A stretch of 64,000 bases of DNA, from assembly GCF_003730115.1 (NCBI RefSeq), contig NZ_RJVP01000001.1:62001-126000 (forward strand). The letters run 5' to 3'. Positions 31,198 to 40,070 of this stretch are shown in pieces. This DNA is from Pseudomethylobacillus aquaticus. GTDB taxonomy: Bacteria; Pseudomonadota; Gammaproteobacteria; Burkholderiales; Methylophilaceae. How positions within the stretch are numbered: position 1 is the stretch's first letter; every line of letters starts with the position of its first letter. The translations under genes were made by a program, and so were the position numbers. The notes below the pieces were generated by a model, which was given only the letters and a program-made list of their open reading frames with translations, was not told the DNA's origin and did not search any database.

Positions 31198-31859
31198 TGA
31201 AGTGGCGTGAGATCATCAGTCAGGCACGTCTGGAGCTGGACGACACCGAGCCGGACTACCTGTGGAATGATTCAGAGCTGCTGATGTATGCAGCTCAAGC
31301 TGAGCAAGAAGCCTGCAGACGCTCACGCCTCATCATAGATTCATCGACGGCCGAGATCTGCAACATCACTTTGATACCGAACCAAGCCCTGTACCCCCTC
31401 CATGATCGTGTTATCGGGGTGCGTGCAGCCTACCGTGATGGATATTCGCGTCCTCTCTGTGGTGCAACGACTGGCGAGATGGATACCTACCGCTCCTCAT
31501 GGACCACTACCACCGGCGATCCAAGCACCATCATTACCGATTATGAAACAGGTGCAATCAGGGTGTGGCCAATTCCCCAGACGGCTGGCACGCTGCGATT
31601 GCGTGTGGTTCGCCTTCCGCTCATCAGCAACATCAATCCGGATGCCGAGCCGGAGATCAAGCCGCAGTATCACCTGAACCTCGTTCACTGGATAAAGCAC
31701 CGGGCGTACCTCAAGAAGGATGCCGATACGCTGGACAAGGCTGCATCCATGGACGCATTGCAGCTATTCATCGCAGAGTTTGGTGAGGCAAGACCCGCCT
31801 ACAGCACTGAGTTCGACCTGACGCACTTGCCTGTTGATGGCCTTGATGGGACGTTCTAA
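31197..31859 (+). CDS. Head-tail adaptor protein
   Basis: 220 aa. It begins MKWREIISQARLELDD and has the pattern of podovirus adaptor proteins: an N-terminal helical bundle, YLWNDSELLMYAAQAEQEACRR, and a C-terminal beta part. It should form the ring below the portal. Coupled to both neighbours by TAATG. Confidence 0.75.
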   Translation: MKWREIISQARLELDDTEPDYLWNDSELLMYAAQAEQEACRRSRLIIDSSTAEICNITLIPNQALYPLHDRVIGVRAAYRDGYSRPLCGATTGEMDTYRSSWTTTTGDPSTIITDYETGAIRVWPIPQTAGTLRLRVVRLPLISNINPDAEPEIKPQYHLNLVHWIKHRAYLKKDADTLDKAASMDALQLFIAEFGEARPAYSTEFDLTHLPVDGLDGTF

Positions 31860-33115
31860 TGCCCGTCATCAAGCAGTTTGGTGGCCTCGATAACGTCAAC
31901 GCCCCAACCGAATACGGACTGGAGCGTTTGGCTGTTGCCAAGAATGTCGATATTACGGCAGCAGGCAAGCTGGTAAGGCGACGGGGCAGGCAAAGGCTGC
32001 ATGCCATGGTGATCGATGCAGCTGTGGATTGTGACAACGGCACGATGCTGATGCAGTCAGGGCGTGACCTTTACCGCCTAAGCAAGTCGCTTAACCCAAC
32101 CCTAATTCGCGGCTCCCTTCAGCCAAGTGGGTTGTTGTCAGCCACCAAGGTCAACCATCAGGTGTTCTGGTCCAATGGTGTGGACACCGGAGTGCTGAAT
32201 GACAATGGCAGCGCCGAGCCGCTTGGTATACGCGTGCCAGCATTGCCAGCGGCCAGCGCTGTTTTTGGTCACATGCCACCGGGTCGCTATCAATACACGA
32301 TGACATATCAACGCGCAGATGGCACCGAATCCGGCGCTCCTGTCGCAGGCCTGCTGGATATACAGGATGGTGGAATCTTGGTGGAATCGCCAGCAAACGC
32401 CCCATCGGACGCGGTGTTCCAGAACCTCTACCTCACTAACGCTAACGGCACGACCCTCTACCTAGCCTGCACAGTGAACGTTGGAATGGCCATGGAGTAC
32501 AAGGGCGACACGCTGGATCTAGTCACCCCGCTGCGCACGCAGTTTTGTGGGCCTCCCCCTGCATTTTCCACGGCATGCCACTTCCGCGGCCGCATGTACT
32601 ACGCGTTTGGTAACGTGCTGTGGGCTTCGATGCCGCACAACTACCAGTTGGTGGACTACACGAATGGGTATATCCAACTACCCGAAAGCATTACCCTGCT
32701 GGCGGTCGTGGATAACGGCATCTACATTGCAACCGAAACCGAGACCGGGTTTTGCTCCGGCGATGATATTGAGGCGTTCACCTATGCGCAGGTGCTTGAT
32801 TACGGCGCAATCCCCGGCACGGCTAGGCAAGTTGACGCAGCGTCTGTTAGCGATGAAGCATCAGGGAAAGCGGCGCTGTGGGCATCTCTGCGCGGTGCTG
32901 TTGCCGGGTTTTCTGGTGGCATCGCCAAGAATCTGACAGATCGGGTTTATGCCTATCCAGCAGCCAAAGCTGGTTGTGCGGTCCTGCGTGAGCAGGGCGG
33001 TCAACGTCACTTCCTCGCTTCTCTCCAAGACACTTCACAGCCTTACAACGCTCGGCAAATCCCTATGCTTGTGAACGTGGCCTTACCGCCGCTGGAGGTT
33101 GTAGGTAGCGCATAA
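31859..33115 (+). CDS. Tail/nozzle structural protein, beta-propeller-like
   Basis: 418 aa. Starts MPVIKQFGGLDNVNAPTEYG and runs as repeated beta blades (DRVYAYPAAKAG, MYYAFGNVLWASM, NGIYIATETETGF). This is the pattern of tail-tube or nozzle proteins of short-tailed phages. Its place after the adaptor fits. Contains a dispersed boundary repeat at 33043-33067. Confidence 0.75.
   Translation: MPVIKQFGGLDNVNAPTEYGLERLAVAKNVDITAAGKLVRRRGRQRLHAMVIDAAVDCDNGTMLMQSGRDLYRLSKSLNPTLIRGSLQPSGLLSATKVNHQVFWSNGVDTGVLNDNGSAEPLGIRVPALPAASAVFGHMPPGRYQYTMTYQRADGTESGAPVAGLLDIQDGGILVESPANAPSDAVFQNLYLTNANGTTLYLACTVNVGMAMEYKGDTLDLVTPLRTQFCGPPPAFSTACHFRGRMYYAFGNVLWASMPHNYQLVDYTNGYIQLPESITLLAVVDNGIYIATETETGFCSGDDIEAFTYAQVLDYGAIPGTARQVDAASVSDEASGKAALWASLRGAVAGFSGGIAKNLTDRVYAYPAAKAGCAVLREQGGQRHFLASLQDTSQPYNARQIPMLVNVALPPLEVVGSA
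33043..33067 (+). repeat. Dispersed boundary repeat, copy 2 of the long pair
   Basis: Matches 25341-25365 at 23 of 25 bases in another reading frame. Lies 124 bp before the next gene start (33167), almost the same distance as copy 1 to its next gene. Confidence 0.55.
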
Positions 33116-33166
33116 ACCGAGTCCAGTGGCCTGGCGATTTCATTGACTTAGCTAGGAGAACTTCAC

Positions 33167-34021
33167 ATGGCTCTGCGCCTCTCTACTGGACTGCGTAACA
33201 AGGCAATGGGCATTCGCACCAACCTGGTGTCGAACGGCTCTTTTGATACCAACACAACCGGATGGACCGCCTCCGGCGCCACACTTTCATCGGTAGCTGG
33301 TGGCTCCAATAGCACCAATGGCCTCAGTATTGCCAACTCGGGCGCCGCCTCCGGCTCCGCTTATCAGGATGTGACCACCCGTATTGGTCGTGTCTATATG
33401 GTGACGTTTGGCGGCGATACTGGCGATGCTGACGGCTTCCAGGTTAAGGTCGGCACCACGGCCGACGATGATGCCATCCTCACTTCGCCGGTCTATACCG
33501 ATGCAACGCTCACCACCAAGAAGCTGGCATTCGTAGCTACTGCCACGACCACCCGCATCAGCCTGGTCAACACCTCTGTGCAATCCGGCGAATTCGTGCT
33601 GTTCGATGATGTGCTGGTCGAAGAAGTGCTTGATGGCTTCGGCGAGATCATGCGCGGCAGCAAGATCAATATCTATACCGGCACTCAACCGACTTTGGCG
33701 AACGATGCAGCCACCGGTACGTTGCTGTGCACCATCGGCAAGAATGGGTCTGACGGCCTGGAATTCACCTCGGCGGACAGCGGCACCATTGGTAAACCGG
33801 TAGGCGACACGTGGAACGGCACGTCGGTCGCCAGCGGCACTGCAGGCTGGTTCCGTTGCTACGAAGAAGGGGATGACCCAACCCAAATCAGCGCGACCGC
33901 AGCCCGGTTCGATGGCAGCGTCGCGGTATCGGGTGGGCAGCTCAACATGACGAGCACCACGGTGGCAAGCGGTGCAGTGCAGACCGTCTCCAGCATGAAC
34001 CTCACCCAACCAGCAGCGTAA
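33167..34021 (+). CDS. Tail protein with carbohydrate-binding-like fold
   Basis: 284 aa. Residues 15-150 (RTNLVSNGSFDTNTTGW then YMVTFGGDTGD and FVLFDDVLVEE) have the jelly-roll pattern of carbohydrate-binding modules. The rest is beta-rich. Likely a virion surface or tail component that touches glycans. AGGAG precedes the ATG. Confidence 0.7.
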   Translation: MALRLSTGLRNKAMGIRTNLVSNGSFDTNTTGWTASGATLSSVAGGSNSTNGLSIANSGAASGSAYQDVTTRIGRVYMVTFGGDTGDADGFQVKVGTTADDDAILTSPVYTDATLTTKKLAFVATATTTRISLVNTSVQSGEFVLFDDVLVEEVLDGFGEIMRGSKINIYTGTQPTLANDAATGTLLCTIGKNGSDGLEFTSADSGTIGKPVGDTWNGTSVASGTAGWFRCYEEGDDPTQISATAARFDGSVAVSGGQLNMTSTTVASGAVQTVSSMNLTQPAA

Positions 34022-34031
34022 CGTGACAACA

Positions 34032-34049
34032 GCGGGGCTTCGGCCCCGC
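34032..34049 (+). terminator. UUCG tetraloop hairpin between tail genes
   Basis: GCGGGGC-TTCG-GCCCCGC forms a very stable 7-bp hairpin 19 bp before the next gene. There is no T-run after it, so it may be a processing or stabilising element more than a strong terminator. Confidence 0.5.
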
Positions 34050-34067
34050 ATGACTGGATGAGACCTG

Positions 34068-34508
34068 ATGAGCATACTAACCCTCGAACTTGTCAATGAC
34101 CCGCTCCAGCTTGGCTACTCCGAACACTTGCCACATGCGCCTGGTGTTGTCGCCGACATTCTGAATAGCCGAACCATAGCCGCAGTCGTCAGTATCCCAG
34201 TCAGCACGATGTTCGACGTGCTTTACGAGACTGGCTGCTACGCCATGATCAAGCAGGCACAGTTGGCCGGGGATCCCATAGCCGTGCTGGCGTTCGAGGC
34301 GCTGAAAGACGCGCAGAGCATCGGCCCCGGCACTGTCAACATTGGAAAGCAAACGACCGTCACCATTCTGGATCAGTTGCAGCAAGCCAACCTGCTGTCT
34401 CAGGCTGGCCGGGATGCACTCATCCAGGCAGCGCAAGGCGTAGTCAGCCGTGCGGAACAGCTCGGCATTGGCCGGGTTACTGAAGAGCAAGTCAGGGAGG
34501 CGCTGTAA
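34068..34508 (+). CDS. Structural-region protein, unknown
   Basis: 146 aa. Helical C-terminal half (ILDQLQQANLLSQAGRDALIQAA) after a beta-like start. Overlaps the next start by TAATG. No family recognised; order suggests a tail or neck component. Confidence 0.65.
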   Translation: MSILTLELVNDPLQLGYSEHLPHAPGVVADILNSRTIAAVVSIPVSTMFDVLYETGCYAMIKQAQLAGDPIAVLAFEALKDAQSIGPGTVNIGKQTTVTILDQLQQANLLSQAGRDALIQAAQGVVSRAEQLGIGRVTEEQVREAL

Positions 34509-34963
34509 TGTCTACTATTAAGCAAATCGTCGGGACCGCCGGTACTGTTACAGTTACTGGCCTGGATTCGTTGGCCAGTGCCACCTTCGTCACGTCAGCT
34601 GTGGTTGATAACACCACGAACGATCCACTCGATCTGCTCATTACGCTGGAAGTCACACCGGGTAGCGTGGCCAGCAACAAGCAGGTGCTGCTGTATGCCA
34701 AAGCCAGTCTGGACAATACCAACTACCAGTCCGGTCCTGAGTCCGGCACCACGGCCACCGATGAGCCAAATCTGACACTGATCGGCGCATTGCCATGCAA
34801 CACAAACAGCACGCTTCAGCGTGGTGTATTCAGCGTCTCTGGGGCTTTTGGTGGCGCGCTGCCGCCATACCTCAAGTTCGTCATCAAGAACGAGACCGGC
34901 GCAGCTCTGGCCGGTAGTGGCAACGCACTCAAGGTAGCGGAAGTCACCGGCGAGGTCGTTTAA
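34508..34963 (+). CDS. Beta-rich structural protein, unknown
   Basis: 151 aa, Thr/Val/Gly-rich with alternating hydrophobic residues (TAGTVTVTGLDSLASATFVT; YLKFVIKNETGAALAG). Immunoglobulin-like or tail-surface fold possible. TAATG coupling at both ends. Confidence 0.65.
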   Translation: MSTIKQIVGTAGTVTVTGLDSLASATFVTSAVVDNTTNDPLDLLITLEVTPGSVASNKQVLLYAKASLDNTNYQSGPESGTTATDEPNLTLIGALPCNTNSTLQRGVFSVSGAFGGALPPYLKFVIKNETGAALAGSGNALKVAEVTGEVV

Positions 34964-37101
34964 TGTCCATTCTGCTGCCCACCAGGTGGCGGAAACAGCC
35001 CCAAACCCCTGTTGAAATCGACTGGTCGCACCCCTTAGCCAAGGGGCTGACCGGCATGTGGGTATTCAATTCACAGACACCCTACAACCTCGTTACAGGG
35101 GAGCGTGCCTCAAGCCCGGCGCTAAGCGTGCCCGGCGCAAACCGCCACGGCAAAACGCTGCAGCCGACCGATATGGTGCTGGCCGCCGACATGATCAAGC
35201 TTTTGCCGGCCGCAACAGGGTCAGTATACTTTCAGGCGACAGGTAGCAACGAGAGCACAGGCTATACAACTTACGTATTTGCAAGCGTATCTGGGAGCAT
35301 AAATAATTCGCTGGCAATTCATGGGTTCGATTCAGCGAATGGCAATTATCTCTATTTTTCGACAGGCGTAGGTGGTACATACCGCTCAGTAATTTCGAAC
35401 ACAAGCAAACTAGCTGACGCTGCCATGCTGTTTACCTATGGTGGCGGCAGCTATAAAGCCTACAACGCCGGTAAGCCTGATGGCACGCTATCAACAAGTC
35501 AAAACCACCCAGTCGGTAGTGGCAGGCAGCTTCTGATCAACAGCGCGCCTAGTGGCTTGGTTGATGGCGCAAAAAACTTCAACGTGCTATGCACGTGGAA
35601 TAGAAAGTTAAGCGATTCGGAAGCCAAGCTGCTGGGCAGTAACCCTTATCAGCTGTTAGTTTCTCATGCGAACCAGCGGCGATACGGGCTGGTTGTTCCT
35701 GGTCCGATATTCCTCTCTGCAGACATCGTGTTGCCGGGTTATGGGATTGATTCCGAAGTGGCAACTGGCGTAATGCTTGATGCTGACCTGACGCTGCCGG
35801 TCCTTGAAGTCGATATTCAGGTCCGTGATGACAAGCTGAATGGTGATATTGATTTGCCCATGTGGCTGGTCGAGATTGATACTTTCACCACGGACTTCGG
35901 TGAGGCGGATCTTGAGCTACCCTTGCTAGAGATTGACGGCCGCATCGTTCCGCCTGGGCCGCCAATGACGATCACGGCCACCCTGCCAGCACTCACCATT
36001 CAGGCCTCACTCCTGTTCCCGATGAGCGGCAACATCACGCTGCCAATGATCGAGATTACTGCAGATACGATTTCTGGCGCATCCATCACAGCCAACATCG
36101 CGCTGCCTGCCATTATCATGGAGGCCGGGCTTGCCTCGGAATCCAACATTCTGCTGCCCGCCATCACCATGTCGGGTGCTGTGCTGCATGGTAATGCTCT
36201 TAACGCAAACCTAGCCATGCCATCGATCACGGCGCTGATGCAGGTCGGCGTTGTGGGTGACGCACATATCGCAGCCACCTTGCCAATGTTGCAAATGCAG
36301 TCTGCTGGCATCACCGGCGGCACCATTGCTGCAGAGATCGGATTGCCGTCGCTTCTGGCGGGCATATCAGTAGCTGTCGAAGGTCTGGTCTCAGGAAACA
36401 TGCAGTTGCCTTCGCTACGAGCCGCTGGTGAGGTGCTGTCTGGTAGTTCGCTTGCCGCCAGTCTGTTGCTTCCTCAGATCACTGTGTCCGCTACCGTTGC
36501 GCATGGTGCTGTCATGGGTGCGTCAATCACCCTTCCCATACTGCAGATGGATGCGGTCATGGTCGGAGACGTGCGCGTTACAGCGAACCTCATTCTTCCA
36601 CGCCTGGTGATGGATGCGTTCGTCCAGCAGCAGATCGCCAGAACCTTCTACACGTCAGCGCTTAATCTGGCGAATGCCGCCGCCGCCGAATACGAAAACT
36701 TCCCGGCGCTGGCCATGGGCAGGGTAGGGGATGCCTATGTGATGATTGCACAGGATGGGGTGTACCTCATGGACGGTGACACCGACGCTGGGCAACCTAT
36801 TGATGCGATCGTAAAAACAGGGGAGTCGGATCTGGGAAGCTCTAACCTCAAGCGCCTGCAATATGCGTATGTGGGGGCTCGTGGAACTATGGATCTGGCC
36901 ATGCACGCCGACGGAGGCCATCAGAGCCCCTTTTATTCAGCTAGCCATAGCGGAAACGGCATTGCCACCACAAGGATCAAAATGGGGAAGGGCACCAAGT
37001 CCCGCTACTGGCAGGCCGTGCTGCGAAATGTTGATGGAGAGGCGTTCGAGCTGGATGCGCTTGAACTGATCGAAGAGGTAACGGGCAGGAGGGTGAGTTG
37101 A
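34963..37101 (+). CDS. Tail fibre/spike candidate with LP repeats
   Basis: 712 aa. Residues about 20-240 look like a LamG/concanavalin-type domain (AKGLTGMWVFNSQTPYNLV; FNVLCTWNRKLSDSEAKLLG). From about 250 to 560 there are about 13 units of 18-25 residues with the core A-N-I-x-LP-x-I-x-M-x-A. The end (about 565-712) is a separate domain containing GRVGDAYVMIAQDGVYLMDGD and RYWQAVLRNVDGEAFELDALELI. The layout suggests a receptor-binding fibre. The next gene starts within its stop. Confidence 0.75.
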   Translation: MSILLPTRWRKQPQTPVEIDWSHPLAKGLTGMWVFNSQTPYNLVTGERASSPALSVPGANRHGKTLQPTDMVLAADMIKLLPAATGSVYFQATGSNESTGYTTYVFASVSGSINNSLAIHGFDSANGNYLYFSTGVGGTYRSVISNTSKLADAAMLFTYGGGSYKAYNAGKPDGTLSTSQNHPVGSGRQLLINSAPSGLVDGAKNFNVLCTWNRKLSDSEAKLLGSNPYQLLVSHANQRRYGLVVPGPIFLSADIVLPGYGIDSEVATGVMLDADLTLPVLEVDIQVRDDKLNGDIDLPMWLVEIDTFTTDFGEADLELPLLEIDGRIVPPGPPMTITATLPALTIQASLLFPMSGNITLPMIEITADTISGASITANIALPAIIMEAGLASESNILLPAITMSGAVLHGNALNANLAMPSITALMQVGVVGDAHIAATLPMLQMQSAGITGGTIAAEIGLPSLLAGISVAVEGLVSGNMQLPSLRAAGEVLSGSSLAASLLLPQITVSATVAHGAVMGASITLPILQMDAVMVGDVRVTANLILPRLVMDAFVQQQIARTFYTSALNLANAAAAEYENFPALAMGRVGDAYVMIAQDGVYLMDGDTDAGQPIDAIVKTGESDLGSSNLKRLQYAYVGARGTMDLAMHADGGHQSPFYSASHSGNGIATTRIKMGKGTKSRYWQAVLRNVDGEAFELDALELIEEVTGRRVS

Positions 37102-37877
37102 TGTTCCAAGGTGCAGAAGAAGAGCGGCGTGTTGCTTGGTTGGAGAAGATGGTGAAATTTCTACTCTCAAAAAGGACAAACGGGGGTCGTTTATGCGAAA
37201 TCCTTTGTAATGTTCCTGATGGTGCAGGCGGAATTAGTCATGCAGTTCGTGAGTTTGATAGCAACAAGATTGTAAGGGCATTCTCATTGGCCAGATCTTC
37301 AGAAATCCTTGAGAGCGAAGATCTTTCTATATACAAGCAACCGTTCATGTCAGTTTCTGAGGTTGAGAACCGAACAGCATCATTTTCTGGGCCAGGTAGC
37401 GCGGATTTTGTACTTTCTAGCACATTTGGACATCCGAACATAATTTTCCCGCGCCAGATCGCCGTTGTTCACCAAGTTAGCGGTATCATTTTCATCAGTG
37501 AGCCAACTAACCCGTCAAGTCGACAATTTGTGAATTTTGATTTGATTAGTGAAGTTAATAGCCCAGGTAACGCGTCAGGGCTAACCTTTAATATTGAGTA
37601 CGAGGATGGTGTTGTATACGAAATAGCGTGCAATTACAGTAGTATTGTATTTAACTCCAGTGTTGGAAATTATCCAACTGGCGATTTGTTGCTTGATTCA
37701 TTTGTAGAGTGGATTTCCATAATAAAAAGTGGATCCGGCTCTGAATTACTCAACGCATTTTGTAGATCAATGAGGTACTTCCCTATCAATCAGGGCGGCC
37801 AGCCATGGATTACAGGGCAAACTATTTATTCGGGTCCTGTTTTCATTAAACTATTGACCTGCCCTTATTTAATCTAA
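37101..37877 (+). CDS. AT-rich accessory gene beside the fibre, unknown
   Basis: 258 aa from ATG 37101 (TGATG overlap with the fibre gene). Ser/Ile/Asn-rich, mostly beta (YEDGVVYEIACNYSSIVFNSS). Its codons are clearly more AT-rich than the neighbours, a sign of recent acquisition. As a gene after the fibre it could be a fibre chaperone or an attachment accessory. The stop TAA is part of a dispersed boundary repeat. Confidence 0.7.
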   Translation: MFQGAEEERRVAWLEKMVKFLLSKRTNGGRLCEILCNVPDGAGGISHAVREFDSNKIVRAFSLARSSEILESEDLSIYKQPFMSVSEVENRTASFSGPGSADFVLSSTFGHPNIIFPRQIAVVHQVSGIIFISEPTNPSSRQFVNFDLISEVNSPGNASGLTFNIEYEDGVVYEIACNYSSIVFNSSVGNYPTGDLLLDSFVEWISIIKSGSGSELLNAFCRSMRYFPINQGGQPWITGQTIYSGPVFIKLLTCPYLI

Positions 37878-37887
37878 CAACGCTCAC
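37874..37887 (+). repeat. Dispersed boundary repeat CTAACAACGCTCAC
   Basis: Identical 14 bp recur at 42693-42706. This copy overlaps a stop codon and lies 54 bp before the next start. Confidence 0.55.
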
Positions 37888-37927
37888 GCTTTCCCCATAA
37901 TTCCCTCAAACCCAAGAGGGCATTGTT

Positions 37928-40060
37928 ATGGCAAGCGTCGAAGAAATCACACAACAATCACTGGAGCGCGTCGATCAGACGCTGAGTGATGCAAACATAT
38001 TCCTGGACTCGCTGGCGAACGCTGCGACCACGGATCTGTTCAACGGTGTGCCCTACGTTTCCACAGTTGTTCCGTTCTACAATGTTACCCAGAACGTCCG
38101 CCTGGCCCCTGTTCTGAGCAGCGCGCAGCCTGCTGCTATTCCAGACACGGAGCCAGCTCCATCAGTTGGAATCACGGCCCCAACGACGCTGGCAGTGCCG
38201 GAGTTCAACCTTGCAGCGCCCACGGTGCAGCCGGTTGGGGACGTTGGCGTGGTGGTGGATGAGTTTTCGGATGCACTGCCAGATCTGGAGCAGCTTGAAT
38301 TAGATGTTCAGCCAGTCCCGTCATTCGATGATGCGTCGCCTGCGCTTAATTTCCCTGCACCGCCAAGTACATCTCTGCCTATCTCACCTGGTGCGGCACC
38401 CGAGTTTGTTGCACCCAACATCCCCCAGGCGCGTGACTACACGCTGCCTGACGTGCCGGTGTTGCTGCAGTACAGCATCCCATCCCCGCCTACTACGCAG
38501 ATCCCGCTGTTCAGTGAGATTGCGCCGGACTATGACCTAACGCCCCCTTCAGAGGAGTTTGTGTGGACTGAGCGCGAGTATCAGTCTGATTTGCTGGATG
38601 AAGCCCGGAAGATCCTGTTGTCGGATATCCAGAATGGCGGGTACGGAATCCGTACCGAAGATGAGACGCCTTTGTGGGATAGGGCGCGTGACCGCATTGT
38701 GAATCAAGCTGAGGCTGAGCTTCGAAGCGCAGATCGCATGGCCGCTGCGCGTGGCTTCCCGCTCCCTACTGGTGCACAGAATGCACTTATCACCCAAGCA
38801 CAACAGTCGGTCACCAGTCAGCTTTCAGACATTAACCGCGAGATCAGCATCAAGCGCGCTGAGATGTACGTGCAGGCGCGGCAGTTTGCCATCACGACAG
38901 GGTTGTCAGCGGAGCAGTTCCTGCTGAGTTATCACGCCAGCGTCGAAGAGCGCGCCCTGAACGCGGCCAAGTTTGTGATTGAAGCCGCAATCAACCTGTT
39001 CAATGCGCGTGCTCAAGACTTTAATGCGCGGCTTGGGCGCTGGCAGGCCAAAGCGCAATTCTACGAGACCGAGATACGGGCTGCTCTAGCGCCACTGGAG
39101 CAATACCGTGCCGAGCTTGAGGGCTCGCGTATCACTTCGCAGATCAATTCCGACCAGCTTGACCTTTACCGCTCGCAGATAGCCGGTGTAGAGGCACTGA
39201 TCGGCATCTACCAGAGCGAGATGCAAGCGGCCAACATCGCAGCTGACATCGAGCGGATAAAGCTGCAGGCCTTTGCGGAGCAGGTGAATGTCTATGCTAC
39301 CCGGGTGCGTGCGCGATCCGATGAGTTCGGGATGTACGAAACCGGAGTGCGTGCGGAGATTGCCAAGTCGGATAACTATCAGGGGGCATTCGCACAGCGC
39401 TTGAATGCTGCCAGGCTGGGGTCTGACATCAATCTGGCGAAGGTGAACGTCACTCGGGAGGACAACCGTCTACGGCTGGATCGTTTCGGCGTCAGTGCAG
39501 ACAAGTTCCGCTCGAACCTCGATGCCGGTCGCTTGAGACTCAGTGGCCAGGAAGCCAACGTCAACGCCAAGCTGGGTGAAGGGCGCCTGCGTCAGGATGG
39601 GTTTCAGTCCGAAGTGGCGGGCTTTGGTGCCCGCATTGATGCAAACCGAGCCCACAATGCCAATGAGGCACTGAAACTTGATGCCGAGGTGCAAGAGGGG
39701 CGATTGCTGTTGGATGCGTATCAGCAGAAGCTCAACAAATACTTAGCCGTGCTCAGCAACGAGAACGACAAGGTGCGGCTTTTGCTACAGAAGGCGGGTA
39801 TCGATGTCGATGTATGGCGTGAGCAGCAGCGTAACGATGCGGCGTTTGAGGGCCTGCGCAGCAACAATCTCAACGAGGGCGTCAACAACTCGCTACGTGC
39901 GTATGCTGCCAACATCCAGAACGCAGAACTCAGCCTGCGCAATGTGATTGCTGGGCTGGACGCCAATATTCGCGGATCTGCAGCTGGCGTCGATTTCTAC
40001 AAGTCGCTGGTTGCATCGGCGCAATCTTCTATCAACGCAATCGCAACGCTCGCAGAGTAA
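37928..40060 (+). CDS. Internal virion protein with long coiled coil
   Basis: 710 aa. Residues about 60-200 are Pro/Ala-rich (VGITAPTTLAVPEFNLAAP); residues 210-700 form long helices with coiled-coil pattern (LEQYRAELEGSRITSQINSDQ; NKYLAVLSNENDKVRLLLQ). In short-tailed phages such proteins are ejected with the DNA to build a channel. Upstream of another ejection-like gene and the giant protein. Confidence 0.75.
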   Translation: MASVEEITQQSLERVDQTLSDANIFLDSLANAATTDLFNGVPYVSTVVPFYNVTQNVRLAPVLSSAQPAAIPDTEPAPSVGITAPTTLAVPEFNLAAPTVQPVGDVGVVVDEFSDALPDLEQLELDVQPVPSFDDASPALNFPAPPSTSLPISPGAAPEFVAPNIPQARDYTLPDVPVLLQYSIPSPPTTQIPLFSEIAPDYDLTPPSEEFVWTEREYQSDLLDEARKILLSDIQNGGYGIRTEDETPLWDRARDRIVNQAEAELRSADRMAAARGFPLPTGAQNALITQAQQSVTSQLSDINREISIKRAEMYVQARQFAITTGLSAEQFLLSYHASVEERALNAAKFVIEAAINLFNARAQDFNARLGRWQAKAQFYETEIRAALAPLEQYRAELEGSRITSQINSDQLDLYRSQIAGVEALIGIYQSEMQAANIAADIERIKLQAFAEQVNVYATRVRARSDEFGMYETGVRAEIAKSDNYQGAFAQRLNAARLGSDINLAKVNVTREDNRLRLDRFGVSADKFRSNLDAGRLRLSGQEANVNAKLGEGRLRQDGFQSEVAGFGARIDANRAHNANEALKLDAEVQEGRLLLDAYQQKLNKYLAVLSNENDKVRLLLQKAGIDVDVWREQQRNDAAFEGLRSNNLNEGVNNSLRAYAANIQNAELSLRNVIAGLDANIRGSAAGVDFYKSLVASAQSSINAIATLAE

Positions 40061-40070
40061 GGGGTACACC

